A DNA stretch of 64,000 nucleotides from positions 1 to 64,000 of the forward strand of contig CAWJGC010000015.1 of the NCBI GenBank assembly GCA_963842355.1, given 5' to 3'. Below are positions 1-8,955 of this stretch, piece by piece (positions within the stretch are counted from its first letter, which is position 1; each line of letters begins with the position of its first letter). Below the pieces are notes generated by a model. It was not told the origin of the DNA. It made no database searches and saw only the letters and a list, made by a program, of their open reading frames with translations. The position numbers were made by a program, and so were the translations under genes. This stretch comes from JASHPR01 sp963842355. GTDB taxonomy: Bacteria; Actinomycetota; Actinomycetes; Streptosporangiales; Streptosporangiaceae.

Positions 1-11
1 TCCCGGCACGC

Positions 12-623
12 TCACGGGGCGGGCGGCGGGATGCGAGAGGGGCTTGATGCCCTCTCGGGCAGTGCATGCGTCGGAACGACGCGCGCGGCTCCGCCGTCTG
101 CACTAGGCGAGCCTATGCTCGTCAGGGGAATGATGGCGTCGACCGTCTTCTTCAGCGCACTGGGCTGCGCAGGCGACCTGGGCGCTTTCATCCGGGCCCG
201 CTCGAGCTTGGCCCCGAGTTCCTGCAGCTGTTTACGGCCGAGGCCGGCCCGCACCTTGGGGAACCAGTCCTGTTCTTCCTCCTCGATGTGATGCGTGACG
301 TTCTCGATCAGCACCGAGGCCTTGGCATCGAAGCGCTCAGCCCCGGCCGGCATGCCCGCTAGCTCCATGCACAAGACGTCGGCCACGTGATGTTCTTCGT
401 AGGACTCCAGCACGTCGTCCTTGAGGTCGGGGAGCAGCGCGCAGATCTCGGGATACATCTCCTCATTCTCGATGTAGGTGTGCACGGTGAGCAGTTCGAT
501 GATCTGCCCAACGATGTCGGCTTTCTTCTTGGCCGCCCTGTCACCGGCGGCTTGGAACTTCCGGAACAGGTTGCGGATTTCCTTGTGATCGGCCTTCAGT
601 ACGACGATGGCATCAGATGACAT
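12..623 (-). CDS. Hemerythrin (HHE) domain protein
   Basis: A 203-residue protein with an N-terminal four-helix hemerythrin domain (about residues 1-145) and a Pro/Ser/Ala-rich tail. Candidate di-iron ligands are His13, His48 with the following Glu cluster (YIENEEMYPE), His78/79, and the HHIEEEE segment near 111-117, which is the usual HHE spacing. Members bind O2 or NO or store iron in the cytoplasm; which applies here cannot be read from sequence. The start is supported by a GGAGGAG ribosome binding site just upstream on the minus strand. Two broken relatives lie at about 6.83 and 16.24 kb. The family call is firm, the role is inferred. Confidence 0.9.
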   Translation of the reverse strand: MSSDAIVVLKADHKEIRNLFRKFQAAGDRAAKKKADIVGQIIELLTVHTYIENEEMYPEICALLPDLKDDVLESYEEHHVADVLCMELAGMPAGAERFDAKASVLIENVTHHIEEEEQDWFPKVRAGLGRKQLQELGAKLERARMKAPRSPAQPSALKKTVDAIIPLTSIGSPSADGGAARVVPTHALPERASSPSRIPPPAP

Positions 624-840
624 GCTGCTCCTCCCGGCTCGTTGGGCACCCGGCGGTGGCTACCCGCCAGCCATGCCAGCAAACCCCGGCGCCAGAAGTC
701 CTGATCGCCGTGCTGCCCGGCAGCCAGGAACTGCACGATGTCATGCTCATCCCCTGCAGCGCGCGAGGACCAGCCTCACGGCACGCTGGTAGCACAGATA
801 TCTGGCGTCCCGCCCTGCGCTGCGTGATAGGCAAGGTTCT

Positions 841-1731
841 GTGAAGGTCGTCGTCACCACGCCCGCCGGCCATGTCGGATCGCGAGTCGTGCGGCTGCTC
901 ATCCAGGCCGGGGTACGGCCTACGCTGCTTGCCCGCCGCCCCGCCCGGCTCGACCCGGCCACGAGCGAGCGCGCGGATGTGGTTGAAGCCGATCTGGGTG
1001 ACGCCGCGACCGTCGTGCGGGTGACCCAGGGTGCCGGCGCTTTGTTCTGGGCGGACCCGCCCACGGTTGACCCGGGCGCCGATCCTGTCGCCTGGTATGC
1101 CCTGCTGGGCGCCAATGCGGCCCGCGCGGTGACGGAGAACGGCATCGGCCGCACGGTCTTCCTCAGCAGTATCGGCGCAGAGAAACGCTCGGGAGCGGGC
1201 GAGATCGACGGGCTGGCCCGGACCGAGGAGCAACTCGACGCCACGGGCGCGACGGTGCTGCACCTGCGCTGCGGGTACTTCTTCACCAACCTGCTCGGGA
1301 ACCTCGACTCGATACGCGAAGGCGTGCTGCGGGCGCCGATGGCCCTCGGCTATGCGCAGCCCTGGGTCGACCCGCGAGACATTGGCGAGATCGCCGCCGC
1401 CCGGCTGCTGTCTGAGGGCTGGTCGGGTCGTCAGGTCCAGGCCGTCCACGGTCCCGAAGACCTCACCCTCTCCCAGGTCGCCGAGATCGTCAGCGAGGCC
1501 ATCGGCCATAGGGTACGGGCCGAGACGATCTCCGAGGAGACTCTGCGCATCTCTCTGCGATCGGCGGGACTCGGCGGCAAGCAGGTCGAGGGCATTGTCG
1601 GGATGTCGGCGGTGATGCGCGAGGACTTCGCGGCCGAGGACAAGCGCAGTATCGTCACCACGACACCGACCACCCTTGCTGCCTGGGCTCATGCTCACCT
1701 GCGCCCCGCGCTGCCAGGCACCGCCCGCTGA
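841..1731 (+). CDS. NmrA-like NAD(P)-binding oxidoreductase
   Basis: A 296-residue atypical short-chain dehydrogenase of the NmrA/HSCARG type, starting with GTG. The N-terminal beta-alpha-beta unit (VVVTTPAGHVGSRVV) carries the glycine-rich nucleotide loop in a variant form, and FLSSIGAEKRSG is the typical second strand and Ser region. RCGYFFTNLL, PWVDPRDIGEIAA and HGPEDLTLSQVAEI follow in the order seen in this family. Members bind NAD(P)H and act as redox sensors or reduce small quinone-like substrates; no substrate is predictable. The gene is intact and stands alone between a minus-strand hemerythrin gene and a transposase. Confidence 0.85.
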   Translation: MKVVVTTPAGHVGSRVVRLLIQAGVRPTLLARRPARLDPATSERADVVEADLGDAATVVRVTQGAGALFWADPPTVDPGADPVAWYALLGANAARAVTENGIGRTVFLSSIGAEKRSGAGEIDGLARTEEQLDATGATVLHLRCGYFFTNLLGNLDSIREGVLRAPMALGYAQPWVDPRDIGEIAAARLLSEGWSGRQVQAVHGPEDLTLSQVAEIVSEAIGHRVRAETISEETLRISLRSAGLGGKQVEGIVGMSAVMREDFAAEDKRSIVTTTPTTLAAWAHAHLRPALPGTAR

Positions 1732-1833
1732 AGGATCGCCCCAGGCGACGGCAAGATGATTTCGGCTGCTCGCGCGCGGAGCGCCGGTTACGGGTGCATT
1801 CTTCCGTGATCACCGTGATGCGGAAGGAGGCCT

Positions 1834-2951
1834 GTGATGAGCGGGAATACGCGTGCTGTCCCCGTGAAGCTGACCGCCAAGCGGCGCCGCAAGCTGGAGC
1901 AGATCGTGCGGTCCGGCTCCAGCCCGCAGCGGCTGGTGCTGCGGGCCAAGATCGTCCTGCTGGCCGCCGACGGCATGGCGAACGCCCAGATCGTACGCGA
2001 CCTGGGCTGCAGCGCGGCCACGGCGCGGACCTGGCGGCGCCGGTTCGCCGTCCGCGGGATAGCAGGCTTGTTCGATAAGCCGCGGCCCGGACGGCCGGAA
2101 GTGCACGTCCCCAGCGCGCGGCTGGCGGTCCTCGCCGTCGCCACCTCCGTGCCGCCGGAAGGGGAATCCCAGTGGTCGCAGGCCATGATCGCAGGCCACC
2201 TGCGCGGGCGGGGCCTTGCCATCTCACCCGCTACCGTGGGCCGGGTGCTGGCCGAGGCCAAGGTCCGCCCGCACAAGGTCCGCGGCTGGCTCAACCGCAC
2301 CGACGACCCCTCCTTCTGGCTGCGGGCCGGGGCCGTGTGCCGGCTCTACCTGAACCCGCCGCCCGGCACCGTGCTGATCAGCGTCGACGAGAAGACCAGC
2401 ATCCAGGCCAAGTCCCGCAAGCACCCGCAGATCCCCGCCCGGCCGGGCCGCGACGCACGACGGGAGTTCGAGTACGTCCGGCACGGCACCATCTCCATCA
2501 TCGCCGCGATGAACGTCACCACCGGGCAGGTCATCGCCGAGCGCATTCACCGCAACGACTCGGCCGCGTTCACCGCCTTCCTCGCGATGCTGCACCAGAT
2601 GATCCCGCCGCACCTGCGCATCCACCTGATCATGGACAACGGCTCCAGCCACACCTCCCGTGCCACCCGTGCCTGGCTCGCCGCCCATCCCAGATTCGCC
2701 GTGACCTACACGCCCAAGCATGCGTCCTGGCTGAACATGATCGAGCAGTGGTTCGGTGTCTTGACCGCCGGCTGCTGCGCCGCGGCGACTTCGCCTCCCG
2801 CGACGACCTGGAAGCCAAGATCACCGCGTTCACCATACGGCACAACAAGAACGCCCGACCCTGCAAGTGGAGCTACGACGCCGACGCCGACCACGCCCGC
2901 TACCTCGAACGCCACCCCCAGCCAGTGAGCGTCCTCCCGGAAGCCGCCTGA
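1834..2951 (+). mobile_element. IS630-family transposase gene, frameshifted near its 3' end
   Basis: The reading frame from ATG 1834 has an N-terminal helix-turn-helix region (DGMANAQIVRDLGCSAATAR) and an IS630-type DDE catalytic domain: VDEKTS (first Asp), LIMDNGSSH (second Asp) and WLNMIEQWF (Glu). After FGVLT at about 2767 the expected continuation RRLLRRGDFASRDDLEAKI appears one frame over and runs to TGA at 2951, so one C has probably been lost in an ACC(C)GCCGG context. All three catalytic residues lie before the lesion, but the conserved tail is out of frame. A weak terminal match (GTGCA plus scattered bases) exists near 1794 and, inverted, near 3002. It is too poor to define the element ends. 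Confidence 0.85.
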
Positions 2952-3614
2952 CCACAACGCTCGGGAACCAAGAACCAGTCAGGAACTTACGATGTGCTGC
3001 ACTAGGGCAACGCCGCCGCTCAGTGACTAGCTGATCATGTCCACGAAGCCCGGGACAGTCTTGCGGGCGAACCGGTCTGGTTTCAGAAGATCAACTCGTC
3101 AATATCCCTGGGTCGCACGAGCCACCTGCCCAGCTCCGGGCGCCTCGCTGGGCCGACCTTGCTGGCCGGCACCGCTCACGCGCACGGTGGTAGGTGTCGT
3201 CCGGCGGCTGCCAGCAGTGCTCGACGCGCCGCTGGGCAGCGAATGGTTGCCGACGCTGCCTGACGTGACCGAGCGGCTTGTGCCGTGCCAGAACTCGCAC
3301 AGGTTCTGGGTGCTCTGGCTGCATCGCCCGAGCCATCTTATTCGCATGGGGCCGCGATCTTCGGTTCGGTGACCAGCGTTGCCTGCGGCCTCTGGCTGCT
3401 GGCCTTTGCCGCGTCCGGGCCTCCAGTCCGGAGCCTTTCCTGCGCTGGCCCGGCTCCGGAGATGCGAGAAGAGCTGGCGGCTGGTATCTGGAAGGTTTGA
3501 GCTTCATCCGGCGTGGAACCTGAAGCCTTCAGAGCGCCGCGTCTCCGGCAGCTCAGCTGGGAACGTGGTCCATATGTGGCAGCGCTGGTGCCGCAGGACA
3601 CAAAGGAGTCGGTC
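2952..3614. other. Non-coding or decayed stretch
   Basis: No reading frame here has a credible start and family resemblance. A plus-strand frame at about 3285-3500 reads as a partly hydrophobic peptide (AIFGSVTSVACGLWLLAFAA) that may be the tail of a lost membrane protein. The sequence around 2980-3005 may include the right end of the IS630 element. Confidence 0.4.
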
Positions 3615-3731
3615 ATGGGTCTGGGCAAGAAGGCTAAAAACAAGGCCAAGGCAGTTAAGGGCAAGACCAAGAAAGATGCCGGCAAGGTCAAGCACAAAGG
3701 GAAGAAAGCCAAGAATGCCGCGAAGCATTGA
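3615..3731 (+). CDS. 38-residue Lys-rich basic protein, short CsbD-like
   Basis: A 38-residue protein that is about one third lysine, made of repeated GKKAKNKAK/KGKTKKDAGK units. AAAGGAG at 3602-3608 sits seven bases before the ATG, which strongly supports translation. The pattern resembles the N-terminal part of CsbD-like general stress proteins of actinobacteria, which are usually 55-70 residues, so this may be a shortened relative. No catalytic function is expected; binding to nucleic acid or other polyanions is a guess from charge. Confidence 0.6.
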   Translation: MGLGKKAKNKAKAVKGKTKKDAGKVKHKGKKAKNAAKH

Positions 3732-4277
3732 CCAGGCTCCCTCAGCTACATTACGCGTCTTCTACTTGATCACCTTCATCTCGATCCCCACACTCGCCCT
3801 CTACGGCCCGTGAAGAACCATCGGGACTGGCCGCTGCCCGCCCCCGGTCCGAACCCCCGCCCGCACCAAATCGCCGTCCTGCGCGATTCGCCGCTGCTCT
3901 GCGCTCGCCATCGTGGCACGCAGATCACGGCGATCTGTGCTCGTCGCGGAGCCGACGACAGATCGATGAGAGCCGCAAATAGTCGGCAGGGCCAGCGCAC
4001 GGGACCAGCGCCCGGCGGATGCTCACCATCAGTGACGGCCACGCCAGCTTGAAGCTGCTGCTCCCTGGGGTGATCCGAAGCCACGATGTCCGGCGAGGTG
4101 TCGCCGCCGATAAGGGAACTTCGTTCCGGTCCTGTTCAATGGAGTGTCGCGGCGTCTCCATGAGGAGTGAACGCGTAACGCCCTGGGCGACGTCGAGGCG
4201 TTCCAGCGCGGCGGCGCACTCGGGCTCGGCAAGCGCATCGTCCGCCGCGAGATCACGCGGACCTTGATGCGCGGACT
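3732..4277. other. No gene recognised; probable 5' remnant of the phosphatase gene
   Basis: Short open frames on both strands look like chance frames. The part next to 4278 probably held the first half of a response-regulator receiver domain, because the following frame begins in the middle of one, but I cannot align it in any single frame. Confidence 0.35.
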
Positions 4278-5758
4278 ATGGGGCAACTGACGCGACGCAG
4301 GTCGCTTATCGCGCACCTCCGGCAGGAGCGCCCGCCGACGCCGGCCGCAGGCGGGCGGGCTGGTGGTGCAGGTGGCGTGCACGGGCGGTGCGTCGAGCTG
4401 GGCCTCCACGAAGACCCGCACCAGGAGCGACGCGCCGCGGTCGGTATCGCTGACCGTGCCCATGGCCTCACCCAGGGCGCCGATGCCTACCTGATCGATC
4501 CGGCCGAACCCGAGGAACTGCTCGCCACCGTCACGGCGGCGTTGCGCTATTACCGCGCGCGTCAGCGCGCCGAACTGACCGCCTCGCTGCTGACCGCGCT
4601 GACCAGCGTGACACTGGACATCAACTCTGCGCAGACGTTTGACGGCCTGGCCCGCGCGGCGGCAGCCGGGGCAGCCCGGATCTTCAACACCGCGACCCTG
4701 CTGATCCTGATGCAGCCCGATGGTCAGCTGTGCCGGACGTCGGCCGCCCCCGGGCAGCCGGTGCCGGCGCAGCGCGGCGGGCCCGCTGAGGCTGCTGAGC
4801 GCATCGCCGGGCGGCTGCTCGGCCCCGGCGACACCAGCGCGGCCGCCATGCTCACGCAGGAGGAGTGGCTCCGGCTGGTTCCGGACAGCACGCTTCGTGC
4901 CGACGTCTGCCTGGCCGTGGCCAGGACCAAGCCGGACCGGCCGCCGACGGGGCTGGTGGTCGCGCAAGAAGGCGTCCCGGGAGCGGAGGAGATGCAGATC
5001 CAGCGCCAGCTTGCCTTGTCCATCGCGCTATCCGTCGAGGCCCTGCGCTCCTACGCCGAGGAGCACCTGGTCGCCATGACGCTCCAGCGCAGCTTCCTGC
5101 CGACCGCGCTGCCGGCGGTACCTGGCCTGGCCATGTCCGTGCGCTATCTGCCGGCCAGCGATCAGGCCGAGATCGGCGGAGACTTCTACGAGGCGCTGGC
5201 CTGGCACGACAAGATCCTGGTCGCGATCGGCGACGTGCAGGGACATTCCCTGCGCGCGGCGACGGTGATGGGTGAGCTCCGGCACGCGCTGCGCGCGTTT
5301 GCCAGTGAGGGCCACCCGCCGCTGGCTATCACTGGCCTGGTCAACGAGGTCCTGCAGCGATACCACCCGAATGTCGTCGCCACCCTCTGCCTGGCGCTGC
5401 TGGACCCGGCTACCGGCGACCTGGAGCTGGTCAACTGCGGGCACATCCCGCCATTGATCGTCCACGGCGCTGCTGCCGCCTACCGCGGGCAGGCGGGCTC
5501 ATGCTCGGCCTGCCCATGCACGACGCGCATGTGGAGCGGACGGTCCTGCCGGTCGGCGCGACGGTACTGCTGATTACCGATGGCCTGGTCGAGGACCGGC
5601 GAGCCTTCCTCGACCAGAACATGGAGAAGCTGCGGCTGGCGGCCCAGGAACTGGGCGGAGCAGATCTCGAGGCGTTCAGCAATCACCTGATGTCGCTGTT
5701 CGGCCCGCGCGAGGACGATGTGGCCATGATCGCGCTGCGCCGCAGCGGTCCAGCCTGA
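4278..5758 (+). pseudogene. SpoIIE/RsbU-type serine phosphatase with receiver remnant, frameshifted
   Basis: The main frame (4278-about 5490) begins with the tail of a receiver domain (TQGADAYLIDPAEPEELLATV). A GAF-like sensor region follows (about residues 100-260), then a PP2C/SpoIIE phosphatase domain: LQRSFLPTALP, EIGGDFYEAL with a metal-binding Asp, IGDVQGHS and NCGHIPPLIV. Near 5490-5500 the frame shifts and the C-terminal part resumes at about 5501 (MLGLPMHDAHVERTVLPVG, LLITDGLVEDRR, REDDVAMIALR), ending at 5758. Such proteins dephosphorylate STAS-domain anti-anti-sigma factors, and two STAS genes lie at 34.9 and 37.6 kb. The receiver domain lacks its phosphoacceptor half, so the gene is damaged at both ends unless these are sequence errors. 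Confidence 0.8.
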
Positions 5759-6057
5759 TCACCGCCACCAGAAGGTATGGCCGCGGCCTTCTCGCCGATC
5801 CATGCGACGCGGACCTTGTAGCCGCGGACCGTGATCCCGAGCGTGGCCATGATGTCCAGGAGCGCGACGCGATCCTGCGCGACCTCGGCCGCGAAACGCT
5901 GCAGGGCGCTGCCTGTCCCCTGGCCGCTGCATGATCCTGCCACCCGGCGTGCCAGCTCAGCTCCCCCTGTCGCACCCGCGAGATGATCATTGAGATAGAT
6001 GCCGAGCAGGTCGTGCCCGGATCGCATGGTGCCTGCCGTAGTCCCTGCTTCTGTCAT
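5683..6057 (-). pseudogene. Truncated actinobacterial conserved protein
   Basis: ATG at 6057 follows GGAGGG on the minus strand. The first ~85 residues (LLGIYLNDHLAGATGGAELARRVAG, split; then FAAEVAQDRVALLDIMATLGI and KVRVAWIGEKA) read as a conserved helical domain that I know from other actinobacterial genomes without a function. After GEKAAA the frame runs into sequence antisense to the phosphatase gene, and the expected C-terminal third is missing. The most likely reading is a gene truncated by a rearrangement at about 5770-5790. Confidence 0.5.
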
Positions 6058-6389
6058 GATCCCTCCACGCCGGACGCTAGCTGTCTGCCCGTTCTGCCTC
6101 GTCAGGCATGGCTTATGCATCGAAGGGCGCATCAGCTCTGATCCACGCGGCTGCAACCGGGAGCCGGCGCGCGCCCCGTAACTGCCGACTTTCGGATCGC
6201 GCGTACAGACGGGGGCTGCCGGCCCCGAAGCGGCCAGCGGCTTGGCTATGTTTGGGACCGCGCTGGCCGGGAAGCGCGCATTGTCTCGGCAGATCGCCAT
6301 CTGCGAACCTGAGCACGCGCTTTCCTGCCCGCCAGGCGCGGAGCCGGAGACGACGGCTTTCGCCTCGAAGAAGTAGAGAGGATCCCCTA

Positions 6390-6818
6390 ATGACTTCAGG
6401 CCGGCAAGGCGCCGCGTCAGCGACGGACCTCATGAGCCCAGCCCCGGCTACCAGGGCCCGCGACGGTGCCAAGGGCTCGCGGACCGCGCGTGACGCAACG
6501 TCACCTGCCCGCGGCAAGAAAAGCAGCTCCCGGGCCAGCACAGCCAGCTCGGAAACGAAGACGGCGACCCCGACGCCAGCTGGTAAGTCCCTGGACCGCG
6601 CCCAGCACGCTCTTGACCAGGCCGCGCAGACGGAGAAGCAGCTGCGAGCCAGCTTGAAGAAGCACAGCAAGGCAGTCAGCGCAGCCAAAGACGACCTCGA
6701 CCGGCGCGATCGCGACCTCAAGGCCATGAAGTCGCAGCTTAAGACCGCTAAGAAATCCCGCAAGCGCGCAGCCAGGGAACTCAGCCAGGCGCCCAAGCCA
6801 GCCGCTGCGACAAGATGA
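6390..6818 (+). CDS. Lys/Ala-rich basic protein with C-terminal coiled coil
   Basis: 142 residues. The first half is low-complexity Ser/Ala/Thr/Lys-rich and disordered. The second half (about residues 68-130) is a heptad-like charged helix (LDRAQHALDQAAQTEKQLR and following) ending in a Lys/Arg-rich tail. AGAGAGG precedes the ATG. The design resembles histone-like or nucleoid-associated accessory proteins of actinobacteria, but I do not recognise the family, so DNA binding is only inferred from composition. Confidence 0.6.
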   Translation: MTSGRQGAASATDLMSPAPATRARDGAKGSRTARDATSPARGKKSSSRASTASSETKTATPTPAGKSLDRAQHALDQAAQTEKQLRASLKKHSKAVSAAKDDLDRRDRDLKAMKSQLKTAKKSRKRAARELSQAPKPAAATR

Positions 6819-6825
6819 CGTCAAG

Positions 6826-7284
6826 AAGAAACCGCAGACTGCCGGAGAGATTACCGAACTGCTCACCGTGCGTGCCTGCATCGAGAACGAAGTGATGTAC
6901 CCCGAAGCCCGCGCGCTGCTCCCCGACCTCCAGGACGACGCGCTGGAACTCTACGAAGAACATCACATCATGATCATCTCCGTGCTCGAACGGCGGTCGG
7001 AGATCGGGCTGCGCCGGGCCCTGGGGGCCACCCGCAGGCACATCCGGATCCAGTTCCTGACCGAGGCGATCGCGCTGGCCCTGCTCGGCGGCGTGGCCGG
7101 GGTCATCGTCGGCGCCGTCGCCGCGGCCATCTACGCCCACGGCAAGGGCTGGGCCACGGTCATCCCGCCCGAGGCGTGGGCCGGGGGCTTGGCCGCCGCG
7201 CTGCTCATCGGCGCCGCCGCCGGGCTGCTGCCCGCCATCCGCGCGGCCCGCCTGTCCCCCACCCAGGCCCTCTGGAGCCTATAG
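6826..7284 (+). pseudogene. Chimera: hemerythrin fragment joined in frame to a MacB/FtsX permease C-terminus
   Basis: From about 6826 the frame reads as part of a hemerythrin domain (ELLTVRACIENEVMYPE, ALLPDLQDDALELYEEHHI), closely matching residues 44-79 of the intact protein at 12-623. At about 6968 it turns without a frame break into the C-terminal part of an ABC-transporter FtsX permease (ISVLERRSEIGLRRALGAT, two membrane helices, PAIRAARLSPTQALWSL), ending at 7284. Neither half is a complete domain: no iron-site second half, and no periplasmic or N-terminal permease part. It looks like an illegitimate recombination scar, though the junction could also be an assembly join. Confidence 0.7.
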
Positions 7285-7299
7285 GCCACGGTTCGCGTT

Positions 7300-7915
7300 C
7301 CTGGCCGACCGTCAGTCCCGGCGGCCACCTGACCGATGTCCTGGCCCGAACGAACCGACTCCGGCCGGTCGCGTTCGGGATCGCTGGTCGGGTCCGCGCA
7401 CGAGTCGGCCTTCTTGACCAGCAGCCAGCCTGGCTGCCGTCCGCCGCGCAGCCGGGTTAGCGAGTAGCCTCCGCGCAGCTTCTTGCCGTGCAGGTTGAGG
7501 CTGACGTGCCCGCGCTCGATCGCGTCAGCGACATCGACCACGCGGTCGGCATCGTCCTTGGTGCGGTTCTCGTAGGCGCCGGCGTCCCACACGATGACCG
7601 GGCCAGCGCCGTACTGGCCCTGCGGGATCACGCCCTCGAACTTGTCATAGTCGAGCGGGTGATCCTCTGTCGGAACCGCGAGCGCTTTTCCGCCGGATTG
7701 GCGGACGGACCCTTAGGGACCGGCCAGGACTTCAGTACTCCGTCCGCCTCCAGCCGGAAGTCGTAGTGCAACGTACGTGCGTCGTGCTTTTGCACCACGA
7801 ATCGCGGCCGACCGCTCTTGCGCGGCCTGCCGACCGCCGGCTCGCCGCCAGCGGCTCGCCGCTGCGGCGCAGGTCACGTCGGTTGCGGTAGGCGCTAAGC
7901 GAGTCTTTGCGCTGG
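7300..7915 (-). pseudogene. LigD-type 3'-phosphoesterase domain protein, frameshifted
   Basis: On the minus strand the pieces of a DNA-repair 3'-phosphoesterase (LigD PE domain) are clear: SLSAYRNRRDLRRSGEP, RFVVQKHDARTLHYDFRLE, VLKSWPVPKGPSANPAEKR, then one frame over AVPTEDHPLDYDKFEGVIP, QGQYGAGPVIVWDAG, HGKKLRGGYSLTRL and WLLVKKADSCADP. The break at about 7681 is explained by one lost base, which would restore EKRLAVPTEDHP. A second shift lies at about 7830-7850. The His/Asp/Arg active-site region (HDARTLHYDFRLE) is preserved. The C-terminus ends at the stop of the opposite-strand FtsX fragment, so the two remnants meet tail to tail. Confidence 0.75.
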
Positions 7916-8358
7916 CGCCGTGCTGGCTGGCCTGGCGCTTGCTTACAGGTGCTCTTGGCTGGGCATGCGAGGACTCCTCGTTCCGCGCTACGGCCTCCTG
8001 GCGAGGATCATCGTGATGGCTGGCGGGTATCGGCTCGTTGCGCACCTGGTTAACATCCGCCTGGGAGCCCACGTCGTCGGCCTCAGGGCCAATCCCGTAG
8101 GTCTCCTGGCTTATCTGGTCGGCCTGCCCCGCCCTCCGATCGTTCTGCTCGGCCTGCCCGGCCTGCCGGTCGTGGTGTGAGCTGTGGTTTTTTCTCGGCT
8201 TTTACTCATTTGCCGGACTCCTGCCTGCCGTGCGCGTTGGGGTCCCCCGGATTCGCCTACCCGCGGCTGTGCTGTTTGCACTCACAGCGGGAGGCGGGCA
8301 GGGCGGCGGGGCAGGCGGATGAGGCGGGACAGGGGTGGTGACGCAGGCGACTGGGACG
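7916..8358. other. No gene recognised
   Basis: Minus-strand ATG at 7966 has a GAGGAG site upstream but reaches TAA after seven codons; it may be the original start of the phosphoesterase gene after another indel. A hydrophobic plus-strand frame at about 8050-8180 (repeated VGL/GLP units) has no start signal or family resemblance. Confidence 0.35.
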
Positions 8359-8850
8359 TCATTCGCGGTGGCGGCGCACGAGCGGGAACGCGAACCAGAG
8401 GCCGCCGAACAGCAGCACGATGAACACGGTAATCAGCCAGGCAGGCAGGCCCGAGGCCACGACGCTGGACGCCAGCAGGACGGCGGCGGAGATGGCCAGG
8501 CCCACGGTGGCGAGGCCGAGGGTCGCCATCACGCTCGCGGCCCGCACCAGGGGCTCCTTCTGGCGGCGACGGAACACCAGCCGGTGATAGGCGACCGGTC
8601 CGAGCAGCAGCGCGGTGGCCGCGGAGCACAGCACCAGGCTGGCCAGGTACAGGTCGTGCTGGGCCTGGCTGAGCCGGGCAAACCTGGCCGTGAACGGCAG
8701 CGAGAGCAGGAAGCCGAACAAGACCTGCACGCCCAGGCCGGAGATCCGGAGCTCCTGGAGAAGTTCGGCGAGGTTGCGGTCGTCTCGCTCGGCTTCTGAT
8801 TCCCCCCACGGATCCTGGTCCGGCCGATCCTGGAGGCGCTCCGACTTCAT
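8359..8850 (-). CDS. DUF6328-like four-helix membrane protein
   Basis: 163 residues; ATG at 8850 preceded by GGGAGGTGA, a near-ideal ribosome binding site. An acidic N-terminus (about 35 residues) is followed by four predicted membrane helices. The spacing and residues (LLSLPFTARFARLSQAQHDLY, LLLGPVAYHRLVFRR) fit the DUF6328 family. Two Arg/Lys-rich loops and a basic tail (RRHRE) suggest a cytoplasmic C-terminus. The function of the family is not known to me. It is divergent from the enolase-superfamily gene at 8956. Confidence 0.75.
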   Translation of the reverse strand: MKSERLQDRPDQDPWGESEAERDDRNLAELLQELRISGLGVQVLFGFLLSLPFTARFARLSQAQHDLYLASLVLCSAATALLLGPVAYHRLVFRRRQKEPLVRAASVMATLGLATVGLAISAAVLLASSVVASGLPAWLITVFIVLLFGGLWFAFPLVRRHRE

Positions 8851-8955
8851 GCGGTCACCTCCCTGCGATGTCCGTGGATGTGCAATTACCCGGCACGCAC
8901 CAGGGGAAACAGGCCCCGCGTTTGAGAATTGCCTGGCCAGGTAGAAGAGAGCGCC

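Noticed and set aside
613..1698. Long minus-strand open frame opposite the NmrA-like gene
   Set aside because: It mirrors the codon pattern of the recognised plus-strand gene, has Arg/Gly/His-rich composition and no family motif. The same holds for long antisense frames at 8851-9639, 9760-11013, 37561-38590 and 52472-52972.
2755..2780. Programmed frameshifting in the IS630 transposase
   Set aside because: Some insertion sequences use a slippery A/T run, but the site here is GC-only with no heptamer, and the catalytic residues all precede it. A lost base is simpler.
7131..7299. C-terminal extension of the LigD phosphoesterase over the FtsX fragment
   Set aside because: Domain resemblance ends at about 7310; below that the frame is simply antisense to the permease remnant.
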